From positions 1,524,001-1,588,000 of the forward strand of contig NZ_CP151587.1 in the NCBI RefSeq assembly GCF_038396845.1: a stretch of 64,000 bases of DNA. Direction: 5' to 3'. Shown piece by piece: positions 19,924 to 27,840 of the stretch. The position numbers were made by a program, and so were the translations under genes. The notes beneath the pieces are model-generated. The model saw only the letters and a program-made list of their open reading frames with translations. It did no database searches and was not told where the DNA came from. Origin of the DNA: Gymnodinialimonas sp. 57CJ19 (lineage in GTDB: Bacteria > Pseudomonadota > Alphaproteobacteria > Rhodobacterales > Rhodobacteraceae). Numbering within the stretch: the stretch's first letter is position 1; every line of letters begins with the position of its first letter.

Positions 19924-21834
19924 ATGGCGCAGGGCGCGACATTGAAGGCATTCGCCCGTTCCCGGCAGCGCCCGGTGCGCCGCGAAGTGGCCCCTCTGTC
20001 GCGGATGCGGTTGTTCTGGGATGAATGGATCGCATGGCGGTTGGCCACGCGGTCTGACCGCATCGGGGCCATGCAAAAGGCCATTGCCAACCAGCGGAGC
20101 CGTTACGAGGGATTGGAAGCGGACGCATTACGTGCGCTTTTCGCCAAGCCGCTGAGGGCCGAGGATCTGATGGAACCCACCCAAGGCGCGGAACGCTTCT
20201 GCGCGGTGCTGGAGGTATTTCGCCGGGAAACGGGCTTGCGGCTGCGCGACAACCAGATCGAGTGCGCGTTGCGCCTTCTGTCGGGCACATGCGTGGAATT
20301 GCGAACCGGCGAAGGCAAAACCTTGGCGGCGGGCATGGCGGCGATCACGGCGGCAAGCGTCGGCGTGTCGGTCCATGTTGTGACGGTGAATGACTATCTG
20401 GCGCAACGCGACCACGAATTGATCGCCCCGATGGCGCGTTTTGTTGGCGTAAGCTTGGCCGTGATGCAGCAGGACGACAAGGATGATGACCGGCGCGTGG
20501 GCTACGATCACGACATCGTCTACGGCACCAACAAGATCGTGGTGTTTGATCACCTGCGCGACAAGCGAGAGCAACGCACCTTGGGCGATAGTCATCGGCC
20601 CCGGCAAACCGGGCAGGCGCTTGCGATCATTGATGAGGCGGACTCGGTCCTGATTGATGACGCCACTGTGCCGATGATCCTGTCCGAGCCTGCGGACCCA
20701 CCGCCGCCCGTGGACATATACCTTTTCCGTCAGCTTGTGGCGTTCGCGGACGCATTGACAGAGGGTGCGGAACGTGTCCGTGACAGGCGCGGCAGCTGGC
20801 GGTTGACCACGCGGGGCCTCGCCCTGTTGCAACGCGCTGCCTCGGGCTGGCGTCATCCGCTGGCACGGACCTCGGACATTATCGAACTGGCCGAGACGGC
20901 GCTGATGGCGCGGTATGGGTTCCTGGAGGGGGTCGCCTATATCGTGCAAGACGATGAGATCGTGATGATCGACCAGGCCACGGGGCGGCTGATGCCGGAT
21001 CGGAAGTGGGACTACGGCTTGCAGCAAATGGTCGAACTGGTCGCGGGCGTGCCGCCCAGTAATGAGACCCGCACCGTCGGGCAGATCACGCAACAGACCT
21101 ATTTTCGCCAGTACCGCATTCTGTCCGGACTGACCGGAACCGCCAAGGAATGCCGAGGAGAGTTCTGGGCCATCTACGGTCTGGCGGTCTGGCCCGTCGC
21201 CCCCCACGCTAAAAGCCAGTTGCAGGGGAGCCGTCTGAAAGTGTTCCGCACCGAGGCCAGAAAGTGGGAGGCCGTCGCCCGCCGCGCCATAGAGGTGGCA
21301 AAGACTCGCGCCGTGCTGATCGGCCTGAATGACGTGGCCGAAAGCGCCGCGTTGCAAGCGACCTTCGCCCGGATGCAACGTGAAGTTGCCGTTCTTGATG
21401 CGCTGTCAGAGGCGCAGGAGGCAGAGCTGGTGGCCCGCGCTGGCATACAGGGCACGATCACGATCGCCACCCACCTGGCGGGGCGTGGGACCGACATTTC
21501 CCTGTCGGAGGACGTGAAAGCGGCGGGCGGGCTGCATGTGATCATCGGGTCTGTCATGCCCTCGGGGCGGTTGGAGCGGCAGCTTTATGGGCGCGCCGGG
21601 CGGCAGGGTGATCCGGGCAGCTATGACACGATGGTCAGCCTTCAGGATCGCGGATTGATCGAGGGGGCCTTCTCCCTCGCGCGGCGCGGTGCGACGTGGA
21701 TGCTGCGTCTGGGCGCGTTTCCCGCCCGAAGCCTGTCGCAGATTCAAGCGGATCGGGACCGCAGATCGCGGAGTATGCGGCGGCAGACACTTCTGCGCGA
21801 ACAAGATATGATTAAACGGTTGGGCTATCGCTGA
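19924..21834 (+). CDS. Shortened SecA-like ATPase
   Basis: 636 residues against roughly 850-900 for housekeeping SecA. SecA-type features in order: Walker A TGEGKT near residue 129; the HVVTVNDYLAQRD segment; Walker B IIDEADSVLIDDA near residue 235 (SecA usually has DEVDSILIDEA); a preprotein-cross-linking-like region ending in YFRQYRILSGLTGTA; and the second motor domain with AGRGTDISLS and GRAGRQGDPG (about 520-560). The protein ends soon after this, so the helical scaffold, wing, two-helix finger and C-terminal zinc site are absent or very reduced. SecA drives proteins through SecYEG. A paralogue inside an operon with adaptors and a giant repeat protein suggests a dedicated export motor, perhaps helped by its neighbours in place of the missing domains (inference). 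It begins 11 bases after the M50 gene. A plain DEAD-box helicase is less likely because of the SecA-specific motifs. Confidence 0.85.
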   Translation: MAQGATLKAFARSRQRPVRREVAPLSRMRLFWDEWIAWRLATRSDRIGAMQKAIANQRSRYEGLEADALRALFAKPLRAEDLMEPTQGAERFCAVLEVFRRETGLRLRDNQIECALRLLSGTCVELRTGEGKTLAAGMAAITAASVGVSVHVVTVNDYLAQRDHELIAPMARFVGVSLAVMQQDDKDDDRRVGYDHDIVYGTNKIVVFDHLRDKREQRTLGDSHRPRQTGQALAIIDEADSVLIDDATVPMILSEPADPPPPVDIYLFRQLVAFADALTEGAERVRDRRGSWRLTTRGLALLQRAASGWRHPLARTSDIIELAETALMARYGFLEGVAYIVQDDEIVMIDQATGRLMPDRKWDYGLQQMVELVAGVPPSNETRTVGQITQQTYFRQYRILSGLTGTAKECRGEFWAIYGLAVWPVAPHAKSQLQGSRLKVFRTEARKWEAVARRAIEVAKTRAVLIGLNDVAESAALQATFARMQREVAVLDALSEAQEAELVARAGIQGTITIATHLAGRGTDISLSEDVKAAGGLHVIIGSVMPSGRLERQLYGRAGRQGDPGSYDTMVSLQDRGLIEGAFSLARRGATWMLRLGAFPARSLSQIQADRDRRSRSMRRQTLLREQDMIKRLGYR

Positions 21835-21849
21835 AACAGGAGGCGTCGG

Positions 21850-22572
21850 ATGACACGGATGGGAATGAAGGTGGCTGTTGCCATGGTGGGTTTGCTGCTG
21901 GCCGGGCCGTCGGCGGCGCAAATGGCCGCGCCTTTGACGTGCCTGTTGGTACCCGCACGCACCAGTGACATCGGCTCGGACCGCAGCGGCATCGTCATCG
22001 CGGTAGAGGTCACGCGCGGCGATTTCGTGGAAGCGGGCGACCCCTTGGTGCATTTCGATACCCGCTTGGCCGAGGCGGATTTGCAAGTGGCCCAGATCAC
22101 CATCGACGGTCTGCAAGAACGCCTTGGCCGCAGCGAAGGCCTGCTGAACCGCAACCTGATTTCCCGCGATGAGATCGAAGCCCTGCGCACCGATCTGGCC
22201 CTTGCAAGCGCCGAACAAGCGCGCGCACAGATCGAGGTGGACCGTGGTACCATCCGCGCTCCTTTCGCCGGATATGTCGCCGAAGTGGCTATCGCCGTGG
22301 GCGAATTGATAGGGCCTGAGCCCCTGTTGCGGATCATCGAGGTGAGCGAGCTGGAAGCCGAACTGGTGTTCCTTGCCGGCGCATTTGGAGAGTTTTCCAT
22401 CGGTCAGGACATCGCCCTGTCGGTGGAACTGACCCAAGCCAATGTGGCCGCCTCGGTCACGGCGATTGACCCTTTCATCGACCCCACTTCCAACACCTTC
22501 ACCGTCAGGGCCGGGATCGACAATTCGGACCTTGCGATCCCTGCGGGCAGTAGCTGCGCCGTGGCGAACTGA
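21850..22572 (+). CDS. Small periplasmic adaptor (RND/HlyD membrane fusion type)
   Basis: 240 residues, short for the family. A signal peptide is visible (VAVAMVGLLLAGPSAAQ). It is followed by a first lipoyl half (DIGSDRSGIVIAVEVTRGD), a short helical hairpin (about residues 75-130), a second lipoyl half (TIRAPFAGYVAEVAIAVGE) and a beta-barrel portion ending soon after AIPAGSSCAVAN. Such adaptors sit in the periplasm and link an inner-membrane pump to an outer-membrane component. No RND pump is nearby. It starts 15 bases after the SecA-like gene, with a likely ribosome site AGGAGGCG just before the start, so it is probably the last gene of the same operon. I infer that it serves as the periplasmic bridge of the putative export machine. 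Confidence 0.8.
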   Translation: MTRMGMKVAVAMVGLLLAGPSAAQMAAPLTCLLVPARTSDIGSDRSGIVIAVEVTRGDFVEAGDPLVHFDTRLAEADLQVAQITIDGLQERLGRSEGLLNRNLISRDEIEALRTDLALASAEQARAQIEVDRGTIRAPFAGYVAEVAIAVGELIGPEPLLRIIEVSELEAELVFLAGAFGEFSIGQDIALSVELTQANVAASVTAIDPFIDPTSNTFTVRAGIDNSDLAIPAGSSCAVAN

Positions 22573-22581
22573 CCGAGCGCG

Positions 22582-23436
22582 TTAATCGGCTTGGGCGAGC
22601 GCGGCCAAGACATCTGACGGGCTACTTTCCAGATAGATCGTCAGAAACGGACCCTTCTGGGTGTCGGTCCCGCCCGCCAAATGCACCAGATCGTTCTGGG
22701 CAAGAGCCTCTACAATCGCTTGGCCGCCCTCACGTGCTGCCAAGGGGGCGGCCCAGTCGGCAAGCTTAGCACGGTCCATTTGCGCCCGCCGCACGGTCGT
22801 CAACCAAGAGCTCCGCTCTGCCCCCAAAGTCCGGGTGCAAATCGCCGTTTCAGCGTCCAGATCGGCGAAGGCCACGTCCGCCTGTGCGCTGTCCAGTCCA
22901 AAGGCTTCGAAGGTCTGCGCCATGAACGGCCAGAAATCCGCTTTCGGCGCGACCGGTCGGCAGTAGTAATCGTCGGTACGCACCTTGCCTGAGGGCAGCA
23001 GTTTGAAGCCCTTGTAGAGGGGGAAGGGCTGAAGGTTCCCGGCATCGACTCGGGCGGCCAGAACCTCCCAATATTGGGTGTATACCCGGACAGATGTCCG
23101 ATCACACCGAAGCGCAAGTCCGATGGCATCGGCACCGGGCAGGGCGGACGACCATGCGGACAGCAACGTTTTGGGTAGTCCCAGATCAACCGCGGCAGTG
23201 GCGATCATTTCTGCCGCCTGAACCGAGGTTTCAAAGAAGAACAGCACCCGCTCTTCGATGCCATTTTCGGTGATCGACCACGATTTTTCACAAGCATCGG
23301 CGTTGTGCGCGAGGTGACTTAGCTGGGCGTGTGTTTTGTCCATGCCACACGATGGAGCATGTGGCGGGTTGTTAAAAGTCACAGTCGGGATTTTTTGCGG
23401 GGTTTTCATAATGGAAGTCTTGGAGAATTCGAACAT
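22582..23436 (-). CDS. Protein of unknown function within the secretion locus
   Basis: 284 residues from the longest start; the ATG starts at residue 10 (23409) and at residue 32 (23343) are also possible, and the first 30 residues look poorly ordered. I do not recognise the family. It has no clear signal peptide or membrane segment and looks like a soluble mixed alpha/beta protein. Notable parts are RTDDYYCRPVAP near the middle and a cluster of Trp and Tyr residues. It converges on the small adaptor gene (10 bases between the stops) and diverges from the Omp85-like gene, so it interrupts an otherwise same-strand set of export genes. Its base composition resembles the neighbours. A link with export is only by position. 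Confidence 0.65.
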   Translation of the reverse strand: MFEFSKTSIMKTPQKIPTVTFNNPPHAPSCGMDKTHAQLSHLAHNADACEKSWSITENGIEERVLFFFETSVQAAEMIATAAVDLGLPKTLLSAWSSALPGADAIGLALRCDRTSVRVYTQYWEVLAARVDAGNLQPFPLYKGFKLLPSGKVRTDDYYCRPVAPKADFWPFMAQTFEAFGLDSAQADVAFADLDAETAICTRTLGAERSSWLTTVRRAQMDRAKLADWAAPLAAREGGQAIVEALAQNDLVHLAGGTDTQKGPFLTIYLESSPSDVLAALAQAD

Positions 23437-23477
23437 TTTCCCTAGCGTAAACTGAAGGATATGTGTCGGGGGACAGC

Positions 23478-24632
23478 ATGCATTTTATCAAATTCACTAT
23501 CGTTGCGCTTTTGTGCGCGTATGGGGGGCTGGCGAACGCGCAGACCGCGTCCGATGGCGACGTCGCGCCCGCTGCCGCAGAAGAGGCGTTCAACCCGAAC
23601 CCGATTGCTAACCTGTCGGCGCGTATTGGCTACAACACCGATTCCGGATTTGTTGGCGGGCTCGGCTATGCGACAGAACGGTTCCTGGGACAGGATGCCG
23701 ATTTCAGCATGCGGATCGAGGCGCAAGAAGGCGCGACTCGCTTCAACGTCGCCTATAGCAACGATACGGTTTTTGGTGACTCACCGCGGTTCGGCCTGAC
23801 GCTGTCCCATTCTGAAACCACGGCGGGCGATGTCTATGGCTTCGAATCCGCCGCGACCCGGTTGCAACCTCGACTGACCTGGGACCTGTCCGAGCGTCAG
23901 CGCCTGTCGGCCTATGTCTCTTTGTCTCGCAACGAAGTGGGAACCGTTGATCCCACCAACTCCATCCTGATTCGCAACGACGAGGGGCAGCAGCAGCGCG
24001 TCTCATTAGGGGCGACCTATCAGGCGGCGTTGCCCATTGAAGGCGATGGCCCCCTGCGCCGGGCGCGGTTCAGCTTTGGACTGGAAACAGGCCACACCAG
24101 CCGCGACCACAGCTTCACGATTGTCACCGCCCGCGCGACGCTGGTTCACGCGTTCTCGGATGGCAATATCGTCGTCGGAAGCTCGGTTCGGCTGGGGCAC
24201 ATGGCCACGATGGAGGGCACATCCAACATCGGCGATCGCTTTGTGTTGGGCAGCAGTTCTTTGCGGGGGTTTGCGTTCGGGGGTTTTGGCCCGCGCGACC
24301 TTGCCGTTGCCAACACGCCAGCTTTGGGCGGCACATCTTACGGCATCGGTCGCTTTGACGCGCGCTTCCCCAATGCTTTCGGGGACGATTCGACCCTGAC
24401 ACCGGGCGTTTTCCTGGACGTCGGTAGCCTTTGGGGCTTGGACGATATCAACGGCGGCGTGGCTGGGGCGAATCCGGTGGATGACGCTGCCTATCTGCGC
24501 AGTTCCGTCGGCGTGTCGTTACGCATCGACTCGGGGATCGGGCCGTTCAACCTGTTTCTAGCAATGCCGCTGGAAGAGCGTGACTACGACCAAACCCAAG
24601 AATTCGGCATCTCCTTCAGCCAGAGCTTCTAA
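23478..24632 (+). CDS. Omp85-like outer-membrane beta-barrel without POTRA domains
   Basis: 384 residues from the ATG at 23478, chosen because it starts a good signal peptide (FTIVALLCAYGGLANAQ) after a GGGGGAC ribosome site; a GTG at 23463 is the alternative. The mature protein is a run of amphipathic beta-strands ending in an aromatic residue (SFSQSF), as in outer-membrane barrels. The segment GSSSLRGFAFGGFGPRD at about two thirds of the length matches the conserved (V/L)RGF loop motif of BamA/Omp85 proteins. Only about 45 residues separate the signal peptide from the first strand, so there is no room for POTRA domains. Omp85 proteins insert or secrete proteins at the outer membrane. As the only outer-membrane barrel beside the adaptor and SecA-like genes, it is the best candidate for the exit pore or assembly factor of the giant protein (inference). 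Confidence 0.75.
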   Translation: MHFIKFTIVALLCAYGGLANAQTASDGDVAPAAAEEAFNPNPIANLSARIGYNTDSGFVGGLGYATERFLGQDADFSMRIEAQEGATRFNVAYSNDTVFGDSPRFGLTLSHSETTAGDVYGFESAATRLQPRLTWDLSERQRLSAYVSLSRNEVGTVDPTNSILIRNDEGQQQRVSLGATYQAALPIEGDGPLRRARFSFGLETGHTSRDHSFTIVTARATLVHAFSDGNIVVGSSVRLGHMATMEGTSNIGDRFVLGSSSLRGFAFGGFGPRDLAVANTPALGGTSYGIGRFDARFPNAFGDDSTLTPGVFLDVGSLWGLDDINGGVAGANPVDDAAYLRSSVGVSLRIDSGIGPFNLFLAMPLEERDYDQTQEFGISFSQSF

Positions 24633-24811
24633 GGGACGCTCTGGCCCCCGCCTCCTTGAGAGATCAAGCACCGCGCCAACAGACTGCCTGGGCGCCCTCA
24701 AGGGGCGTGTAACTGCGCAACTCTGGCGAGATCAGCGCTGCGCGTAACAGCTGGGCTTAACACGCACGTGGGCCGCGTCCCGCGGAACTGTCTTGCGTAC
24801 AAGTAAGGAAA
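24633..24811. other. Intergenic stretch before the island boundary
   Basis: No coding frame, RNA gene or strong hairpin with a T run was seen here. It ends at the left island boundary repeat. Confidence 0.5.
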
Positions 24812-24829
24812 AGTGGCTGGGGTGGTAGG
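24812..24829 (+). repeat. Left island boundary repeat (att-like)
   Basis: Exact 18-base copy of the 3' end of the tRNA-Gln gene (33399-33416), in the same orientation. After a mismatch the similarity fades, as expected for an attachment core. Confidence 0.75.
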
Positions 24830-24933
24830 TTGGGAAGTATGTACTCTTTTATGTTCCCTGTTTTAATCTATATTGCTGATAAACAATAGATATTGTCCTT
24901 TTGAGTTGTGCCATCAGCCTATACCATTTTGGA

Positions 24934-25278
24934 ATGACAAGTAGCACTCAGTATCTCAAGAAGCGCGACCAATCCTGTTACTTCGTTCGCGCGGATCCCA
25001 AGGATCTCTAACGCGCGTTGGGTAAGACACAAATCGTAGAAGCGCTGGGTACACGAGACTCAACCGAAGCGCAGAGGCTTCGTTGGGAGCGAATGGAATA
25101 TTCGGATTGGCACTTCGCTCAGCTACGAGGTGTTATTCGTCCGGACGAAACCAAGACGCCTCGTGAAGTATATCTCGCAACCCTGGACGACCTGCGCAGA
25201 TCCAAGGCTACAGCATCCTCTCTTTCGCGTCAGGAGTCAGTAGAAGCAAGGGAATTTACTGAAATAGAAATCCGGTAA
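24934..25278 (+). pseudogene. Tyrosine integrase, N-terminal remnant
   Basis: Starting at ATG 24934 the frame reads TSSTQYLKKRDQSCYFVRA, which is typical of the N-terminal arm of phage/island integrases. It meets an in-frame TAA at 25009-25011, just after KDL, and continues in the same frame as RALGKTQIVEALGTRD until a stop at 25276. Only about 114 codons remain of a usual 400 or more, and the catalytic domain is gone. It lies immediately inside the left att-like repeat and points into the island, which fits the integrase that brought the island in. It is inactive. Confidence 0.75.
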
Positions 25279-25361
25279 CAGATACTTCTTGAGCGAGCGA
25301 TAGCTGAGCATGGCCTAGACGACAGGGTGATCAGCCCCACCTAAATGATCCAGTTTGATTG

Positions 25362-25804
25362 TTAGTGCATGATCGGCCTGGGTTCCATCGGGACGATAGT
25401 TTCCGGGGCCGGTGGGCGGTAGCCCAGAGCACTGTGGGGCCGTCTTGGGTCCTGCATTGGTCGAACAGGATTTGTGCTTCGCGCAGGCTGTAAAAGATCT
25501 CTCCATTAAGCAGCACGTCTCTAAAGCGCGCGTTGAAGCTTTCGCTGTATCCGTTCTCCCAAGCACTGACCGTAAGGCATCGCAGAGCGATGTCCCGAGA
25601 GGGGTGATCCCGGCTCGATGTAGGCGGTCTTTGTGCCGACCGCCGCAATCCAATCCCTGACAGCCTGAGCAATGAACTCTGGGCCGTTGTCTGATCGGAT
25701 GGCCGGCTCTCATTCCAGCATATTGCCTACGCCAGCGGTAAAACGTCTGTTCCGTTATCTGCACCTGCCTGATCGCATCGACCCGCGGCAACCCTTGGCG
25801 CACA
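25362..25804 (-). pseudogene. IS3-family transposase remnant (OrfA/OrfB, internally deleted)
   Basis: Three minus-strand frames are needed to read the remains. Near 25803-25720 is an OrfA piece (TEQTFYRWRRQYAGM). It jumps directly to the C-terminal part of OrfB: WENGYSESFNARFRDVLLNG, typical of the region around the catalytic Glu, and a final PETIVPMEPRPIMH before a stop at 25362. The middle of both genes is missing, and several frameshifts are present. The upstream end abuts a resolvase fragment on the other strand at about 25805. This is a dead IS3-family element. Confidence 0.7.
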
Positions 25805-25805
25805 C

Positions 25806-25928
25806 CTCAAGATTATCGACCTGAATCTCGATACGACGACCCCGACCGGGAAGCTGATGCTGAACCTCTTAGGCAGTGTTGCAGAGTTCGAGCGGGAGAT
25901 CATGCTGGGACGCCAGCGGGAAGGAATC
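25806..25928 (+). pseudogene. Serine resolvase/invertase fragment
   Basis: A 41-codon open stretch reads LKIIDLNLDTTTPTGKLMLN followed by LLGSVAEFEREIMLGRQREG, which is the end of the catalytic domain of Tn3-type resolvases/invertases. It has no start; the left end abuts the IS3 remnant and the right end is cut by the left end of the 1,231-bp IS. No DNA-binding domain remains. Confidence 0.7.
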
Positions 25929-25991
25929 TGGACCTGTCGCGGTTTGATGCCGCTCCTTTGACAGCATTTACTGCAACAAAGGAGACTGACT

Positions 25992-26267
25992 ATGGGACTG
26001 AAACGGACGGACGAATTCCGCCAGGATGCGGTGCGTATCGCGCTAACCAGTGGGCTTACGCGTAAGCAAGTGGCCGACGATCTGGGCGTTGGCATGTCGA
26101 CGCTGAACAAATGGATCACTGCGCACCGAGACACGGAGTTAGTGTCGAACGAAGATTTAGACCTCGCCAAAGAGAATGATCGGCTTCGACGCGAGATACG
26201 GCTCCTGAAGGAGGAGAGGGAGATCTTAAAAAAGGCCACCCAGTTCTTCGCGGGTCTAAAGCAATAA
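25992..26267 (+). CDS. IS3-family transposase OrfA
   Basis: 91 residues with a helix-turn-helix (VRIALTSGLTRKQVADDLGV, then STLNKW) and a C-terminal leucine-zipper-like helix (LRREIRLLKEEREILKKA). OrfA binds the IS ends. It appears intact. The slippery sequence A AAA AAG at 26228-26234 lies within the codons for LKK, so that ribosomes slipping -1 would enter orfB and make the OrfAB transposase. Confidence 0.88.
   Translation: MGLKRTDEFRQDAVRIALTSGLTRKQVADDLGVGMSTLNKWITAHRDTELVSNEDLDLAKENDRLRREIRLLKEEREILKKATQFFAGLKQ
26228..26234 (+). other. Programmed -1 frameshift site (A AAA AAG)
   Basis: The heptamer AAAAAAG is in phase with orfA (A AAA AAG), the classic IS3-family slippery site. The orfB frame is open from this point onward, which fits synthesis of an OrfAB fusion. 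Confidence 0.75.
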
Positions 26268-27121
26268 GATTTAGATTCATCGAAGAACACAGGTGCAGCT
26301 TCCCAGCCAGTCGGTTGTGTGATGTCGTTGGCGTCAGCACGCGTGGGTTACGGGCGTATCGCAGTCGTCCAGCCAGTCGCAGGCAGCGGTCTGATCTTGT
26401 GACGCTGGCGCATATCAAAGAACAATCGCGCCTCAGCCTGGGCAGTTATGGCCGTCCACGAATGACCGAAGAGTTGAAAGAGATCGGTTTGAACGTGGGC
26501 CACCGTCGTGTTGGCAGGTTGATGCGCCAGAACGGCATATCCGTTGTTAGAACACGCAAATACAAGGTCACCACAGACAGCAATCATAAGTTCAATATCG
26601 CGCCAAACCTACTAGATCGTGACTTCAACGCTGATGCGCCCAACCAAAAATGGGCAGGTGACATCAGCTATGTCTGGACGCGTGAGGGCTGGTTGTATCT
26701 GGCCGTGATCTTGGACTTACATTCTCGGCGTGTGATCGGTTGGGCCGTGAGCAACCGCATGAAACGCGACCTTGCGATCAGAGCTTTGAAGATGGCCATC
26801 GCGTTCCGACAACCGCCCAAAGGGTGCATCCATCACACGGATCGCGGGTCGCAATATTGTTCTCATGATTCTCAGAAGATCCTGCGCTAGGACGGGTTCA
26901 AGGTATCGATGTCTGGGAAAGGCAATTGCTATGATAATGCTGCCGTCGAGACGTTCTTCAAAACAATCAAGGCTGAACTGATCTGGCGGCATCCTTGGAA
27001 GACACGGCGGAAGGCCGAGATGGCCATCTTCGAGTACATCAATGGCTTCTACAATCCGCGCCGCCGCCACTCAGCATTGGGCTGGAAAAGCCCTGTCGCC
27101 TTCGAACGCAAGGTGGCTTAA
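26228..27121 (+). pseudogene. IS3-family transposase OrfB with one nonsense codon
   Basis: The frame is open from the slippery site. It carries the usual OrfB order: HTH_21-like region (RPRMTEELKEIGLNVGHRRV), the DDE core with WAGDISYVWT and HHTDRGSQYCS, and the final Glu region (NAAVETFFKTIKAEL) near the end. A TAG at 26888-26890 interrupts it after QKILR; related elements usually have Gln there, so a single C-to-T change explains it. The rest is open in the same frame to the stop at 27119. The catalytic Glu lies after the stop, so the product should be inactive unless the stop is read through. Confidence 0.82.
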
Positions 27122-27159
27122 ACGAGCACTTGGGGCGGCACAAAAGCGCGACAGGTCCA

Positions 27160-27758
27160 AAGCGGGCTCTGGGCACGAGGAAGCCGATGGTGGTGCCAGA
27201 TGGTGCGAACCAGCGCTGGTCGCTCGACTTCGTCTCTGACGCGCTGACGGACGGTCGCAGATTTCGTATCCGACCGTGGTGGATGACCACACGCGGGAGA
27301 ACCTGGTACTGGTCGCCGATACATCGCTATCGGGCCTACGGGTCACGAGGGAGTTGGATCGACTGATTGCAGAGAGAGGCGCACCTAACAGCATCGTCCC
27401 GGACAATGGCACCGAGTTCATCAGCATGGCCGTGCTCAAGTGGGTGCAGGAAACCGGCATCAACTGGGACTACATTGCGACAGGGAAACCGACCCAGAAC
27501 GCTTTCATCGAGAGCTTTAACGGCAAGTTGCGTGATGAATGCTTGAAGGAGACGCTTTCCAGCTCACTGGCCGAGGCTCGCGAGACGCTGGAAGCACGGC
27601 AAGAGGACTACAACAGCGACAGACCACGCTCGGCGCTCGGAAATCTGACGCCAAAGGAATTTGCAGAGAGAACGAACAAGAACAAACTAACCGCGTAAGG
27701 CCATCAACCCAATCCCAAGGACTCTCCGCGAGGCGGAGGAAGCTTGGGGCTCAGGTCA
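27160..27758 (+). pseudogene. Second IS3-family (IS407-like) transposase remnant
   Basis: Begins exactly where the 1,231-bp IS ends. The first part reads RKPMVVPDGANQRWSLDF and then loses frame near 27265, where one base seems to be missing before [10 protein letters not shown]; the rest continues in the next frame through VPDNGTEF and [17 protein letters not shown] to a stop at 27696. This is the C-terminal half of an IS407-type OrfB. The sequence GGCTCAGGTCA at 27748-27758 may be the original right end. OrfA and the N-terminal half are missing. Confidence 0.75.
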
Positions 27759-27840
27759 AAAAATTTGCATTAACTATCACTGGCTCACATATTCCAACTT
27801 CTTACGCCGTACTCAAAATACAGATCCGCAGCGGATCATC

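Larger units (their letters stand above)
25929..27159 (+). mobile_element. IS3-family insertion sequence, 1,231 bp
   Basis: Perfect 13-base terminal inverted repeats: TGGACCTGTCGCG at 25929-25941 and its complement at 27147-27159; similarity continues imperfectly inward. It contains orfA and orfB in the usual -1 frame relation. No target-site duplication is visible (left flank ends in ATC, right flank begins with AAG), and both flanks are pieces of different mobile elements, which suggests later deletion or recombination. orfB has one nonsense codon, so the copy is probably not autonomous. Confidence 0.85.

Noticed and set aside
20128..21378. 416-codon minus-strand frame under the SecA-like gene
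   Set aside because: The plus strand carries clear SecA motifs; the minus frame has low-complexity His/Gln/Arg content.
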